Positions 29,021-41,578 of a DNA stretch of 64,000 nt are shown piece by piece. The stretch's first letter is position 1. Each line of letters starts with the position of its first letter. Made by a program: the position numbers and the translations under genes. The notes below the pieces were generated by a model, which did no database searches, had not been told where the DNA came from, and saw only the letters and a program-made list of their open reading frames with translations. The stretch lies in the NCBI RefSeq assembly GCF_000225505.1, contig NZ_BACI01000099.1, positions 88,431-152,430 of the forward strand, read 5' to 3'. Source of the DNA: Gordonia alkanivorans NBRC 16433. Lineage in GTDB: Bacteria; Actinomycetota; Actinomycetes; Mycobacteriales; Mycobacteriaceae.

Positions 29021-29346
29021 CCATGGGTTCTGACCGACGGCCCCATACGCGGCATTCACGGACCTTCGCCCGCGTCGGCGCGCAGTACCCCGCCGGCTGG
29101 GAGGTCACCTCGGAGGACGTCGAGTACATCCTGCTGAAGCTGCCGCCGGACGTCACCCGGGTGACCGCGTCGATGCGTCTCGCGCTCGAGGCCGAGTTCG
29201 GCGGCTGGGAGCTGTCGCGGGTCCGCCTCTACTCCGACGGCACACGCAAGATCCTGCTCAAGCGCAAACGTCCGCCGCGCGGGGCCCGCGCGCTCGACGA
29301 GAACCGTTCCACCGACCACGATCCCCGGAGCGCCCAGGCATGCTGA
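29017..29346 (+). CDS. DUF5703 family protein
   Basis: The 109-residue small protein of unknown function has a conserved core around [19 protein letters not shown] and [26 protein letters not shown]. The GTG at 29017 overlaps the lipoprotein stop; an ATG at 29023 is possible. Its 3' end overlaps pyrD by 7 nt. Gene order lipoprotein-DUF5703-pyrD is kept in relatives. Confidence 0.82.
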   Translation: MTMGSDRRPHTRHSRTFARVGAQYPAGWEVTSEDVEYILLKLPPDVTRVTASMRLALEAEFGGWELSRVRLYSDGTRKILLKRKRPPRGARALDENRSTDHDPRSAQAC

Positions 29347-30476
29347 CCGCACGAACCGCCACCAAGGTGCTGATCGCACTCAACCGGCGGTGCTATCCCC
29401 TGCTGCTCAAGCTGATGTTCCTGCTGCCGCCGGAACGCATCCACCACATCGTCTTCGTGCTGCTGCGCGCGGTGAGCCGGTTCTCCGTCCTCTCCTTCCC
29501 GGTGGCCAAGCTGCTGGCCCACCACGATCCGGTCCTGCGTAGCCGTGTGTTCGGTGTGGATTTCCCGGTGCCCATCGGCCTGGCGGCCGGTTTCGACAAG
29601 ACCGCCGACGCCGTGAACGCCTGGGGGCAAATCGGTTTCGGCTTCGCCGAGATCGGCACTATCACCGGCCAGGGACAGCCCGGCAATCCCCGGCCGCGCC
29701 TGTTCCGGCTCCCCGCCGACCGTGCCCTCATCAACCGGATGGGCTTCAACAACCCCGGTGCGCACGTCGCCGCCGAACATCTCAAAGAGGTCCGGCGCGG
29801 TCCGGTGTCCGCCCCGATCGGCGCCAACATCGGCAAGACCAAGGTGGTTCCGCTCGACGAGGCCATCGACGACTACCGGCTCTCCGCGGGCCTCCTCGGG
29901 CCGCTCGCCGACTTCGTCGTGGTCAACGTGAGCTCACCCAACACCCCCGGCCTGCGTGACCTGCAGGCTGTCGACTCGCTGCGGCCGATCCTCGCCGCGG
30001 TGCAGGCGGAGGTCCACGTCCCGGTCCTGGTGAAGATCGCACCCGATCTCGTCGACGACGACATCGACGCGGTCGCCGACCTCGCCGTCGAGCTCGGACT
30101 GGCCGGCATCGTCGCGACCAACACCACCATCGGCCGCGAAGGTCTGCGGACTCCGGACGCCGAGGTGCGCGAAATCGGTGCGGGCGGACTGTCCGGTGCC
30201 CCGTTGGCCGACCGGTCGCTCGCCGTCCTCAAGCGGCTCTACAACCGCGTGGGCGGGAAGATCGCGATTGTCAGTGTCGGCGGCATCGAGACCGTCGACC
30301 AGGCCTGGGAACGTATCTGCGCCGGCGCCGATCTGCTCCAGGTCTACACCGGGTTCATCTACGGCGGACCGCTGTGGCTGTACGAGTTGCACTCCGGTCT
30401 CGCCGAGCGGGTCCGAGCAGGCGGGTTCGCGTCGATCTCCGACGCGGTGGGTTGCGCCGCCGCCCAGCAGCCCTAG
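29340..30476 (+). CDS. pyrD: Dihydroorotate dehydrogenase (quinone), class 2
   Basis: This membrane-associated FMN enzyme oxidises dihydroorotate to orotate with quinone in pyrimidine synthesis. At 378 residues it has the class-2 N-terminal extension ([17 protein letters not shown]), FMN motifs [15 protein letters not shown] and GFNNPGA, the catalytic Ser region [13 protein letters not shown], and [13 protein letters not shown]. It ends in the phosphate-binding [13 protein letters not shown]. The ATG overlaps the DUF5703 gene by 7 nt. Confidence 0.97.
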   Translation: MLTARTATKVLIALNRRCYPLLLKLMFLLPPERIHHIVFVLLRAVSRFSVLSFPVAKLLAHHDPVLRSRVFGVDFPVPIGLAAGFDKTADAVNAWGQIGFGFAEIGTITGQGQPGNPRPRLFRLPADRALINRMGFNNPGAHVAAEHLKEVRRGPVSAPIGANIGKTKVVPLDEAIDDYRLSAGLLGPLADFVVVNVSSPNTPGLRDLQAVDSLRPILAAVQAEVHVPVLVKIAPDLVDDDIDAVADLAVELGLAGIVATNTTIGREGLRTPDAEVREIGAGGLSGAPLADRSLAVLKRLYNRVGGKIAIVSVGGIETVDQAWERICAGADLLQVYTGFIYGGPLWLYELHSGLAERVRAGGFASISDAVGCAAAQQP

Positions 30477-30496
30477 CGAATTGCTCTGACAACAAA

Positions 30497-30526
30497 GGCG
30501 TCCCGACCTCCAGTGGTCGGGACGCC
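30497..30526. terminator. Bidirectional terminator between pyrD and the PEBP gene
   Basis: Perfect 12-bp stem GGCGTCCCGACC/GGTCGGGACGCC with a 6-nt loop, flanked by CAACAAA on one side and ATTGTCGTTGTT on the other, in a convergent gap. Confidence 0.85.
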
Positions 30527-30545
30527 ATTGTCGTTGTTCTGCTTC

Positions 30546-31091
30546 TCAGACGTTCTCGCCGGGCTGTTCGTAGGTGCCGACCAGGGTCGCACGGGCGATC
30601 GCGTGGGAGAACAGGTTGAAACCGAGGTAGGCCGGGGTGGCCGCCTCGGGCAGGTTCAGCGACTCGGTGTCGACGGCGTGCACGACGACGAAGTAGCGGT
30701 GCGGGCCGTGACCGGGAGGCGGTGCGGCACCGATGTAGCGGCGCAGCGAGGCGTCGTTGGTGAGCGTCACGGCACCGTCGGGCAGGCCCGAGCCGTCCTC
30801 ATCACCGGCGCCCTCGGGCAGGCTGGTGACCGACACGGGGATGTCGGCGACGGCCCAGTGCCAGAATCCGGACGCGGTGGGTGCGTCGGGGTCGTAGACG
30901 GTGACCGCGAAAGACTTGGTCTCCGCGGGGAATCCGGACCAGCTCAGCTGCGGTGACAGGTCATCTCCACCCGCGCCCATGATTCCGCTCACCTGACCGT
31001 TGGCCAGCGGCGAGCCGTCGGTGAGGCTTTCCGAGGTCAGCGTGAAACCGGGCAGACTCGGTAGCGGGGAGTACGGGTCGAAGGACGACAT
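30546..31091 (-). CDS. YbhB/YbcL-type phosphatidylethanolamine-binding (Raf-kinase-inhibitor-like) protein
   Basis: The 181-residue PEBP-fold protein has the family ligand-site motifs [34 protein letters not shown] and [13 protein letters not shown]. It corresponds to Rv2140c (TB18.6). No signal peptide, so it is cytoplasmic. The ligand is unknown. The ATG at 31091 has AGAAAGGTG upstream. Confidence 0.93.
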   Translation of the reverse strand: MSSFDPYSPLPSLPGFTLTSESLTDGSPLANGQVSGIMGAGGDDLSPQLSWSGFPAETKSFAVTVYDPDAPTASGFWHWAVADIPVSVTSLPEGAGDEDGSGLPDGAVTLTNDASLRRYIGAAPPPGHGPHRYFVVVHAVDTESLNLPEAATPAYLGFNLFSHAIARATLVGTYEQPGENV

Positions 31092-31152
31092 GTGTTCACC
31101 TTTCTGACGTTTCGCGCATCGGAACGATCTGTCCAACACTCTATGTGAGCGT

Positions 31153-32487
31153 TCAGCTGTGGAGCAGGAAGTGTTCGAACACCTTGGTGCCGAACAGAAC
31201 CGCGTCGACCGGCACCCGCTCGTCGACTCCGTGGAAGAGCGCCGCGAAGTCGAGGTCGGGCGGCAGTTGCAGCGGCGCGAAGCCGAAGCACCGGATCCCC
31301 AGCTTGGCGAACGCCTTGGCGTCGGTGCCGCCGGAGAGCATGTAGGGCACCGTCTTTCCCAGCTCGTCGTGGGCGAGGATGGCGTTGTTCATGGCGTCGA
31401 CGAGGTCGCCGTCGAACGTCGTTTCATACGAATCGAGGTGGGTGATCCACTCACGGGTCACATTGGGCCCGATGAGCTCGTCGATCTCCTTCTCGAAGGC
31501 CTTCTGCCGTCCGGGCAGCACGCGGCAGTCGATGACGGCTTCGGCTTTCTGCGGGATGACGTTGGCCTTGTATCCGGCCTTGAGCATGGTCGGGTTGGCG
31601 GTGTCGCGCAGCGTCGCGCCGATGATGCGGGCGAGATCGCCGAGCTTGAACAGCGACGTCTCCAGATCGGGTGCGTCGGGGCTGAAGTCCAGTCCGGTCT
31701 CGGCGCTCACCTCGGCGAGGAACTGACTCACCGACTCCGTCATCACGAGCGGGAAGGTGTGCCGACCGATCCGTGCCACGGCCTCGGCCACCTCGGTCAC
31801 CGCGTTGTCGGCGTGCAGGAATGAGCCGTGACCTGCACGGGCCTCTGCGGTGAGTCGCATCCAGCCCAGGCCCTTCTCCGCCGTCTCGACGAGGTACAGG
31901 CGCTTCTGGGTGCCGTCCGGTCGGTCGACGGTCAGGGAAAAGCCACCCACCTCGCCGACCGCCTCGGTGATCCCCTCGAAGAGGTCGGGCCTGTTCTCGA
32001 CGAGCCAGTGGGCACCCCAGGTGCCGCCGGCCTCCTCGTCGGCGAGGAAGGCGAAGACGATCTCGCGCGGCGGGACCGTACCGTCGCGCTTGAACTGGCG
32101 GGCCAGCGCAAGCGCCATGCCGGCCATGTCCTTCATGTCGACGGCACCGCGTCCCCAGATGTAGCCGTCCTTGACCGCACCGGAGAACGGGTGGACGCTC
32201 CAGTCCGCCGGCTCGGCGGGCACGACATCGAGATGGGCGTGGATCAGGAGGGCACCGCGGTCGGAGTCAGGCGGTCCGGCGAGGCGTGCGAAGACGTTCC
32301 CGCGGCCCGGACGACCCGATTCGACGTACTGTGTGGTGTATCCCACTTCCTCGAGTTGCTGCGCCACCCATTTGGCGCACTCTTCCTCGCCTTTCGTGGT
32401 TTCCGGCTCCCCCGTGTTGGAGGTGTCGAACCGGATCAACCGGCTGACGAGATCGACTACTTCAGTGGTCGCAGACTGTGAAGACAC
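31153..32487 (-). CDS. M20-family metallopeptidase (dipeptidase/ArgE-like)
   Basis: The 444-residue zinc peptidase has metal-binding motifs [12 protein letters not shown] and [10 protein letters not shown], the catalytic [10 protein letters not shown], and a C-terminal GGTDAKAF region. A central dimerisation domain carries [11 protein letters not shown]. It corresponds to Rv2141c. The natural peptide substrate is unknown. The GTG at 32487 has AGGAG 6 nt upstream. Confidence 0.93.
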   Translation of the reverse strand: MSSQSATTEVVDLVSRLIRFDTSNTGEPETTKGEEECAKWVAQQLEEVGYTTQYVESGRPGRGNVFARLAGPPDSDRGALLIHAHLDVVPAEPADWSVHPFSGAVKDGYIWGRGAVDMKDMAGMALALARQFKRDGTVPPREIVFAFLADEEAGGTWGAHWLVENRPDLFEGITEAVGEVGGFSLTVDRPDGTQKRLYLVETAEKGLGWMRLTAEARAGHGSFLHADNAVTEVAEAVARIGRHTFPLVMTESVSQFLAEVSAETGLDFSPDAPDLETSLFKLGDLARIIGATLRDTANPTMLKAGYKANVIPQKAEAVIDCRVLPGRQKAFEKEIDELIGPNVTREWITHLDSYETTFDGDLVDAMNNAILAHDELGKTVPYMLSGGTDAKAFAKLGIRCFGFAPLQLPPDLDFAALFHGVDERVPVDAVLFGTKVFEHFLLHS

Positions 32488-32505
32488 CCCTCACTCCTAC
32501 GGGAT

Positions 32506-32535
32506 TTGGGATACACGGGCAACCTCGGTTAGTGT
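32506..32535 (+). promoter_or_regulatory. Promoter of tRNA-Leu
   Basis: TTGGGA (32506-32511), an 18-nt spacer and TAGTGT (32530-32535), about 60 bp before the tRNA. A GGGG-AGAAAT-CCCC hairpin lies in the leader that would be trimmed away. Confidence 0.5.
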
Positions 32536-32594
32536 TATCCCGCTGCCGCGAGATGGCGGGGAGAAATCCCCTCCGGAGCAACGCAGCAAAGCAA

Positions 32595-32680
32595 GTCCGA
32601 GTGGCGGAATGGCAGACGCGCTAGCTTGAGGTGCTAGTGTCCTATTAACGGACGTGGGGGTTCAAGTCCCCCCTCGGACA
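32595..32680 (+). tRNA. tRNA-Leu (GAG)
   Basis: Class II tRNA with a long variable arm. The acceptor stem is GTCCGAG (32595-32601) with CTCGGAC (32673-32679) and discriminator A at 32680. The anticodon stem CTAGC/GCTAG holds loop TTGAGGT, so the anticodon is GAG (32628-32630). The variable arm GTCC/GGAC and T arm GGGGG-TTCAAGT-CCCCC pair fully. CCA is not encoded. It reads CUC (and CUU) leucine codons, frequent in this high-GC DNA. Confidence 0.97.
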
Positions 32681-32689
32681 CCGCAGAAC

Positions 32690-32729
32690 AACGAGAAAAC
32701 CCCCGGCTCCGGCCGGGGGTTTTCTCGTT
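32690..32729. terminator. Intrinsic terminator after tRNA-Leu
   Basis: Perfect 18-bp stem AACGAGAAAACCCCCGGC with its complement around the loop TCCG. A-run and T-run flanks serve both the tRNA and the convergent mscS gene. Confidence 0.95.
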
Positions 32730-32748
32730 GGTTCACCCTGATCGGAGG

Positions 32749-33678
32749 TCAGGTGCCGGCGGTCTCCAGCAACGAACCCCAGGCGCGCGAGTACGGCAGG
32801 GCGATGGAGTTCTCCACGAAGGCCTGCAGGATGGCGCGTCGCAGCCGGCGCTGCACGGCCCACTGCCCGTTCGGCTTGGTCTTGACCGTCAGGCGCAGGA
32901 CGACCTGATCCGAGGACACCTCCTGCACACCGAGCATCTCGATGGCTCCGAGGATGTCGGTGTCGTCCTCCTCGACGGCCAGACGTGCCGCCTCGGCGGC
33001 GACCCGCTGCGCCTTGTCGATGTCGGCGCCCGGCGCAACCGGGGTGTCGACGCGTGCGACCGCGAACTCCTGGCTCATGTTGCCGACGCGGGCGATCTCG
33101 CCGTTGCGGACATACCAGAGGGTGCCGTCGATGTCGCGGAGCGTGGTGACGCGCAGACCCACGGTCTCCACCTCGCCGATGGCCTCGCCGAGGTCGACGA
33201 TGTCGCCGACCCCGTACTGGTCCTCGAGGAGCATGAACACCCCGGTGACGAAGTCGCGGACCAGATTCTGGGCACCGAAGCCGATCGCCAGACCGACGAT
33301 TCCGGCCGAGGCGATGAACGGCGCGATGTTCACGCCGAGGACACTCAGCACCGACAGCACCACCCAGACGAGCAACACGATCGACACCGTCGACTTCAAC
33401 ACCGAACCGATGGTGGCGGCCCGCTGCGCGCGCCGGGCGGCGATCTGGGCGCTGCGTTCGGTCGTCACCGTCTTGGGCCGCAGACCGCGCATGAGGGTCG
33501 CTCCACGCGACTTCTCACCGTCCCGCGAGCGTGGACGGGTCGCCCGGTCGATGGTGCGGTGAATGGCGAAACGCACGACGAGTGCGGCCAGGATGTAGGC
33601 CGCGATGCGGATCGGATTCTCGATGATCCATTCGCGATTCGTCTCGGTCCATTCGAAGGCCAGGTTCTGAATGGTCAT
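32749..33678 (-). CDS. Small-conductance mechanosensitive channel (MscS family)
   Basis: The 309-residue inner-membrane channel is gated by membrane tension and protects from osmotic downshock. A first TM segment near residues 25-45 is followed by a basic cytoplasmic loop. The pore-lining TM3 carries the Gly/Ala pattern ASAGIVGLAIGFGAQNLV, and the beta-domain motif EDQYGVGDIVDLG follows. The C-terminal alpha/beta vestibule is short. The ATG at 33678 follows TACGGT by 7 nt (leaderless). Confidence 0.93.
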   Translation of the reverse strand: MTIQNLAFEWTETNREWIIENPIRIAAYILAALVVRFAIHRTIDRATRPRSRDGEKSRGATLMRGLRPKTVTTERSAQIAARRAQRAATIGSVLKSTVSIVLLVWVVLSVLSVLGVNIAPFIASAGIVGLAIGFGAQNLVRDFVTGVFMLLEDQYGVGDIVDLGEAIGEVETVGLRVTTLRDIDGTLWYVRNGEIARVGNMSQEFAVARVDTPVAPGADIDKAQRVAAEAARLAVEEDDTDILGAIEMLGVQEVSSDQVVLRLTVKTKPNGQWAVQRRLRRAILQAFVENSIALPYSRAWGSLLETAGT

Positions 33679-33759
33679 GACCCCGACCGTACGGACGTTG
33701 AATTCGTTGTCCAGTCGGGATCGACCCGAGAGCGTCGGTGTCGACGCCGAAAACCGTTG

Positions 33760-35004
33760 TCAGCCTGCGCGGAAGGTGACGACGTTCTGATCGAGGATCA
33801 TCCGGTCCTGCTGTGTGGAGACGGTCACACCGGGCGCCATCTCGAGCGGTACACCGGTGCCCTCCGAGGCGTCGAAGGCGGCGGTGCCGGCCACTCGGCC
33901 GGTGATCGTGAACAGGTCGGTGACACTCGGCACACCCTGGGACATCAGGAACGACGGCCCGTTCATGACGTGGACGTGCAGGTGGGGTGCGACCGAGTTG
34001 CCGGTGTTGCCGACCTTGCCGATGACCTCGCCGCGTCGTACCCGGTCCCCCGGCTCGAATCGCACCGAACCGGGTTGCATGTGGGCGTAGTTCACGAAGA
34101 ACCCGTCGCCGATGTCGAGGACGAGGTTGTTGCCGTCGGCCTCGGCGATCGGCAGGTTCGCGGGGAACTCCCCCGGTACCTGTTCGGGCAGGTCGTTGCG
34201 GCTGGCGACGACGGAGCCGTCGGCGACGGCGAGCACGTCGTCGCCGAAGATCCGGTAGCTCGCCGGGTTCCTGGCCTCACCGACGAAGATCTTGCCGTCG
34301 GGTCCGGCCTGCTCCCAGTCCACCGCGTATCGCTGGGCGACGACGGGAGCGCCGTCCAACGGCAGGATCGCGCGCGTGTGCCGGACCGCGTCGCAGCAGG
34401 CGTCGGCGGCGATGTAGTGCTCGCCGATCAGGGGCGGACCCAGGACGGGGACAACACCGTCGTTCACCTCGACCTCCGCGATCCGCTCGGTGGTCTCCCG
34501 CATCTCCGGCGGCGCCCCGTCGGCACGGACCGAGATCTCGTGGACGAGCTTCGTCGGCGCCGCTCCCTCGAACTTCAGATGCAGGAACAGGACGCCGTTC
34601 TGCCCCGGTGCGAGCACGTCCGAGTATCCCTCGGGCACACCGGGTCTCGGCGGGACGGAGGGCGCCCCGGTGGGCTTGAGCCGTTCCCCGACATCGGCCT
34701 GGTCGAGGCCGAGCAGCTCGGGGGTACCGTCCACCCCTGCGTCGAGCGCCTTGACGCCGGTGATGGTCACCGGGGTGCGCATGAAGTTGGTCAGCGACAC
34801 CTCGTAGACGAGGTGATCGGCGCCGTCCGACCCGGCGAACGGCGTCGGAGCGAACATCACCGACCCAACGACCGGGGTGAGGACCGGGTCGGGCGGAACC
34901 GGTACCGCCGTACCATCTCCGTTCTCCTCGCCGCCGCCACAGGCGGACAGGACGAGCGCTGCGCACACCCCGAGGACCGCGAATGGACGTCGTGGTGTGT
35001 GCAT
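33760..35004 (-). CDS. M23/LytM-domain lipoprotein, probably non-catalytic
   Basis: The 414-residue protein has a signal peptide ending in lipobox LSAC (Cys about residue 22), so it is membrane-anchored outside the cell. After an unassigned beta-rich region, the LytM-like domain is C-terminal with VGNTGNSVAPHLHVHVM, keeping the HxH motif. The usual first zinc motif HxxxD is replaced by RYAVD, so one zinc His appears lost. Such proteins often regulate amidases rather than cut peptidoglycan. The ATG at 35004 has GGAGGAA upstream. A longer frame to 35157 has no support. Confidence 0.82.
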   Translation of the reverse strand: MHTPRRPFAVLGVCAALVLSACGGGEENGDGTAVPVPPDPVLTPVVGSVMFAPTPFAGSDGADHLVYEVSLTNFMRTPVTITGVKALDAGVDGTPELLGLDQADVGERLKPTGAPSVPPRPGVPEGYSDVLAPGQNGVLFLHLKFEGAAPTKLVHEISVRADGAPPEMRETTERIAEVEVNDGVVPVLGPPLIGEHYIAADACCDAVRHTRAILPLDGAPVVAQRYAVDWEQAGPDGKIFVGEARNPASYRIFGDDVLAVADGSVVASRNDLPEQVPGEFPANLPIAEADGNNLVLDIGDGFFVNYAHMQPGSVRFEPGDRVRRGEVIGKVGNTGNSVAPHLHVHVMNGPSFLMSQGVPSVTDLFTITGRVAGTAAFDASEGTGVPLEMAPGVTVSTQQDRMILDQNVVTFRAG

Positions 35005-35119
35005 GTGCGTTCCTCCGCGGCCGCGCCGACGGCGATCCGCCCCGGCTTCCTGCGTCGGAATACTAGGGATCCCCGGGGCGACGCGCCGCCCCCCTCCGCA
35101 CACCGGGCACAATTGTGAC

Positions 35120-36157
35120 GTGACCCAGCGCCTGTTCTTCGACTGCGACACCGGCATCGACGATTCGGTCGCACTCCTCTACCTGCTGGCGCGCGCCGAC
35201 GTCGACCTCGTCGGCATCGCCTCGACGGCCGGCAACGTCCCCGTCGACGTGGTCACCACCAACAACCTCGCCTGGCTCGAACTCTGCGGCCGCCCGGAGG
35301 TCCCCGTTCACGTCGGGCCGGCCGCGCCGCTCGTCGCCGAACTCATGACGACCGAGGACACGCACGGACCGCTGGGGGTCGGTCACGCGACGCTGCCCAC
35401 CCCGACCAGCACGCCGAGCCACCTCGACGCCCCGGATGCGTGGATCGAGGCGTCGCGCACGCACGACGGAGAACTGGTCGGGCTGGTGACCGGTCCGCTC
35501 ACCTCGCTGGCGACCGCGATCCGCCGGGACCCCGCACTGCCCGCCCGCCTCCACCGCCTCGTGATCATGGGCGGGGCCTTCCACACCCACGGCAACACGA
35601 CGCCGACCTCGGAGTGGAACGTCGCCGTCGACCCGGAGGCCGCCGCCGAGGTCTTCGCCGCATTCGGTACCGACGGCGCGCCGGAGCCCATCGTGTGCGC
35701 GCTGGATCTCACCGAACAGGTCGTGCTGACCCCCGGCCACGTGGTGCGCCTGTCCGCCGCAGCGGGGAGTTCGCCCCTGGAACGCCCTGACCCGGGCGAC
35801 GAACGGGGTCTGCGCTCGGTCGCGGACAACGAGATCATCCGGCACCTCACCGACGCCCTGCGCTTCTACTTCGAGTTCCACCACGACCACGACGAGGGTT
35901 ACATCGCCCACCTCCACGACCCGTTCGCGGCGATGGTGGCCTTGAACCCCGACCTCGTCACGACCATCCCGGCGCGGGTCGACGTCGAACTCGTCGGCAC
36001 CCTCACCCGCGGCATGACGGTCGCCGACGAACGCTGGATGTCGCCGCTCGGCCCGAACGCCCGGATCGCCACCGCCACCGACCTCGACGCCGTCTTCCAC
36101 GACCTGATCGAGACGATCGGCGCCTTCGTCCGAAACCTCAGGCACGCACCCGCATAG
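35120..36157 (+). CDS. Inosine-uridine preferring nucleoside hydrolase
   Basis: The 345-residue enzyme cleaves the N-glycosidic bond of nucleosides for base salvage. The calcium/ribose-binding hallmark is at the very N-terminus (FFDCDTGIDD), followed by LVTGPLTSLA, VIMGGAFHTHGN, WNVAVDPEAA and a C-terminal HDPFAAM. The substrate range cannot be read. The GTG at 35120 is chosen because the DTGIDD motif normally lies within 15 residues of the start. It is divergent from the M23-like gene, 115 bp apart. Confidence 0.92.
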   Translation: MTQRLFFDCDTGIDDSVALLYLLARADVDLVGIASTAGNVPVDVVTTNNLAWLELCGRPEVPVHVGPAAPLVAELMTTEDTHGPLGVGHATLPTPTSTPSHLDAPDAWIEASRTHDGELVGLVTGPLTSLATAIRRDPALPARLHRLVIMGGAFHTHGNTTPTSEWNVAVDPEAAAEVFAAFGTDGAPEPIVCALDLTEQVVLTPGHVVRLSAAAGSSPLERPDPGDERGLRSVADNEIIRHLTDALRFYFEFHHDHDEGYIAHLHDPFAAMVALNPDLVTTIPARVDVELVGTLTRGMTVADERWMSPLGPNARIATATDLDAVFHDLIETIGAFVRNLRHAPA

Positions 36158-36199
36158 GGTCGAACCGTGAGGCGACTCGGCTCAGATCGCCGACTTCAC

Positions 36200-37197
36200 C
36201 TACCTGTTGTCGAAAGCGTCGACGATGCGCTGCGCGGCGAGTGCCGGCGTCAACACACCTTCGCGCAGCTCGTCCTCGACCTCGTCGCGGATGTCGCGGA
36301 CGCTGGGCGACTCCGCGAGCCTGCTGAGCACGATGTCGTGGACCATCGACCACGTCCAGTCGATCTGCTGCTGGTTGCGGCGGGCGGTGAACTCGCCGGC
36401 CTCCCTGAGGGTCTGGTTGTGCTTGACGACCGTGTTCCAGAACTCGTCGACGCCGGTCTTCTCGATCGCGCTCATCGTCAGGACCGGCGGCGTCCACAGG
36501 GCGTCGTGCGGATAGATCAGCCCGAGCGCGTTGCGAAGTTCGCGCGCCGCACCCTTCGCCTCGTTGAGGTGCTTGCCGTCGGCCTTGTTCACCACGACCA
36601 CGTCGGCGAGTTCCAGGACGCCCTTCTTGATGCCCTGCAACGAATCCCCGGTGCGGGCCAGCGTCAGGAAGGTGAAGGTGTCGACCATGTTGGCGACGGT
36701 GACCTCGGACTGCCCGACGCCGACGGTCTCCACGAGCACGACGTCGAAGCCGGCGGCCTCCACGAGCACGATCGACTCACGGGTCGCCTTGGCCACACCG
36801 CCGAGCGTGCCCGACGTCGGCGACGGCCGGATGTAGGCGTTCTTCTCCGTCGACAGGCGGCCCATACGGGTCTTGTCACCGAGGATCGACCCGCGGGTGC
36901 GTGTCGAACTGGGGTCGACGGCGAGAACCGCCACCTTGTGCCCGAGCTCGACCAGGTGCATGCCGAGCGCTTCGATGGTCGTCGACTTGCCAACGCCCGG
37001 AACGCCGGTGATGCCGACCCGGAACGAGTTGCCCGCGTGCGGGGTCAGCTTCAGCAGCAATTCCTGGGCGGCGGCCCGATGATCGGGGCGCTTGGATTCC
37101 ACCAGGGTGATCGCGCGCGCCAGGTCGGCGCGGCGATCGGCCAGGACGGCATCGGCCAGCGCGTCGACGTCGACCCGACGCCGAGGACTGTCCGCCA

Positions 37198-37198
<1 letters not shown>
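36200..37198 (-). CDS. meaB: Methylmalonyl-CoA mutase-associated GTPase MeaB (ArgK type)
   Basis: The 332-residue G3E GTPase guards cobalamin loading and protects the mutase from inactivation. Walker A is GVPGVGKSTT, then DPSSTRTRGSILGDKTRM (switch), VETVGVGQSE and the guanine motif VNKADG. The ATG overlaps the mutB stop by one base, making meaB the last gene of the mutA-mutB-meaB operon. It matches Rv1496; older annotations call it an arginine/ornithine transport kinase, which is wrong for this family. Confidence 0.96.
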
Positions 37199-39479
<2,281 letters not shown>

Positions 39480-39483
<4 letters not shown>

Positions 39484-41414
39484 GCCGTCGCTCCCGAGGT
39501 TGAGAGAAGCTGATCGAGGAGTTCGGAGAGCGTGCTCACCGCGTCGATGCCGACCCGCAGCGAACCGTCCGGACGATCGCCGGACTCGGGCCATTCCCGG
39601 TCCGGACCGGCGAGCAGGACCTTGGCGAGACCGGCCGCGCGGGCGGCGGCGAGGGCCGCCGGACCTTCCTCGGCGTAGCGGGCCTTGGTGCCGCAGATGA
39701 CCGCGATCGGGGTGTTCGCACCGGCAAACGCGTCGCCGATCTGGTCGGCGGTCAGCGGACCCGGGTTGACGACGGTGATGCCGCCGGCACCCAGCAGGTT
39801 GGCCACGAACGTGGTGCGACCGTTGTGTTCGGCGACGCTGCCCAGCGGGATGAGCAGGATCGACGGGCGCGCACCCTGCTCGGCGAGCACCACATCGGAC
39901 CGGTCGCGCAGCGCTTCGAAGGCACGGCCGACACGGGCCAGCTTCGGGGTTCCGGTGACCACGTCGGTCACGTTCGACGCCGGGACGCCCTGGGCGTCGG
40001 AGAGGGCCCGCTCGTCGATGTTCGGGAACTCGTTGACACCGGTGACCGAGATGCGACGGTGCGCGACCTCGGCGTCGCGGCGGGCCAGCGAGGCCTCGAC
40101 CTTCTCGGCGATCCAGCCGTTGTCCAGGGCGGCGCGGTAGCCACCGGCGGCCTCGACCTCGGTGAAGACGGCCCAGGCGTTGGCGGCGAGGTCGTCGGTC
40201 AGCGACTCGACGAACCACGAACCGCCGGCCGGGTCGAGGACTCGTCCGATGTTGGACTCCTCGAGCAGCAGCAGCTGGGTGTTGCGGGCGATGCGGCGTG
40301 AGAAGGACGCACTCGAGGTGCGCTTGTCCGCCGGGATCGTCGCGTCGTAGGCCAGGACCGTCAGCTGGTCGGCGCCGCCGACACCCGCGCCGAAGGCGGC
40401 GATGGTGCTGCGCAGCATGTTGACCCACGGGTCACGCTGGGAGTACATCGACAGGTCCGTGACGCCGTGGGTGATCGCCCCACCGGCGTCGGGTGCACCG
40501 ACGACCTCGGCCACACGGGCCCAGATCTTGCGCAGCGCACGGAACTTGGCGATCGTCGCGAACTGGTCGTCGTCGGCCGAGACACCGAAGGTGATCTGGT
40601 TCAGGGCCGCCTCGGCGGTCAGGCCGGCGGCGGTCAGGTCACGCAGGTGCGCCACCGCGGCGGCCACCACGAGGGCGAGTTCGAGGCCGTTGTCGGCACC
40701 CGCGGTTGCGAAGTCGCTGCCGTCGACGCGGAAGGTCCGGACCCCGACGGGGAGGTTCGACGCGGCAAGCGCCGTGGCCTCGTCGGCGTCGACCGTGGCC
40801 CGGCCGGAGAACGCCGCGGTCAGCGGCGAGAGCCCGAAGGAATGCGTGGTCGCCGCGGTGGGAGCGGCGGCGACCGGTGCGGCCTGCGCCTTCTCCTTGA
40901 GCGCCAGCAGTTCCCGGGCGGCGGCGATGCCCTCGGTGCCGGCGTCGAGCGTCACCGGCACGAGGTCGAGGTAGACGCCGCGCAGGACGGCGGCGAGGTC
41001 GGTGACACCGAGACCGCCACCGGGCTTGCCGACGGACAGCCAGAGTCCGCTGGTGCCGTTGGTCATCGCCTCGAGAACGAGTTCGTTGACGTCCTCGGCC
41101 GGGGTCTCGTCGTCGCCGAACCGCTCGGTGACGCGCCACCCGGTGGTCACGTCACGGGCGGGATCGGCGCCGCGGACGAACGGGAACCGGCCCGGCAGGC
41201 CGGGTTCGGTCGTCTCGTCGCGACGTGTGTACAGCGGCCGGATGGTCAGCCCGTCGGCGGTGTCGGTCGAGAGCAGGGCCTCCGGTGTATCCGGGAGCTC
41301 GTCGACGTCCACCCGACGCGATTTCGCCAGAACGGCCGCGGCGGCCTTCGACCACGCCTGGTAGGCGCCATCGAGATCTGACTCGGGTTTGGGCTGGTCA
41401 GTTTGCTGTGGCAT
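39480..41414 (-). CDS. mutA: Methylmalonyl-CoA mutase small subunit
   Basis: The 644-residue partner of MutB has the same barrel fold but no DxHxxG cobalamin motif in its C-terminal domain ([14 protein letters not shown] region instead), as expected for the non-catalytic subunit. It contains [25 protein letters not shown] in two halves, matching MutB's [15 protein letters not shown]. The start ATG at 41414 has GGAGGTGTG about 10 nt upstream; TAAGGT upstream of that may be its -10. First gene of the operon. No B12 riboswitch is seen in the 164-bp gap. Confidence 0.96.
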
Positions 41415-41578
41415 GTGGGGAAGCACACCTCCGTGAATGCTCTGTGCGAGCGCGTACACGACCTTAGCCGATCGCTCGCTCGGCCCATCACCGAGGTCGG
41501 CGTGAAATGGACCACGCAACGGGTGCGAGCAGGTCGCGACGTCGAGGCGCCCCGTGCAGTCCGGAGTAGAGTGTCCGG

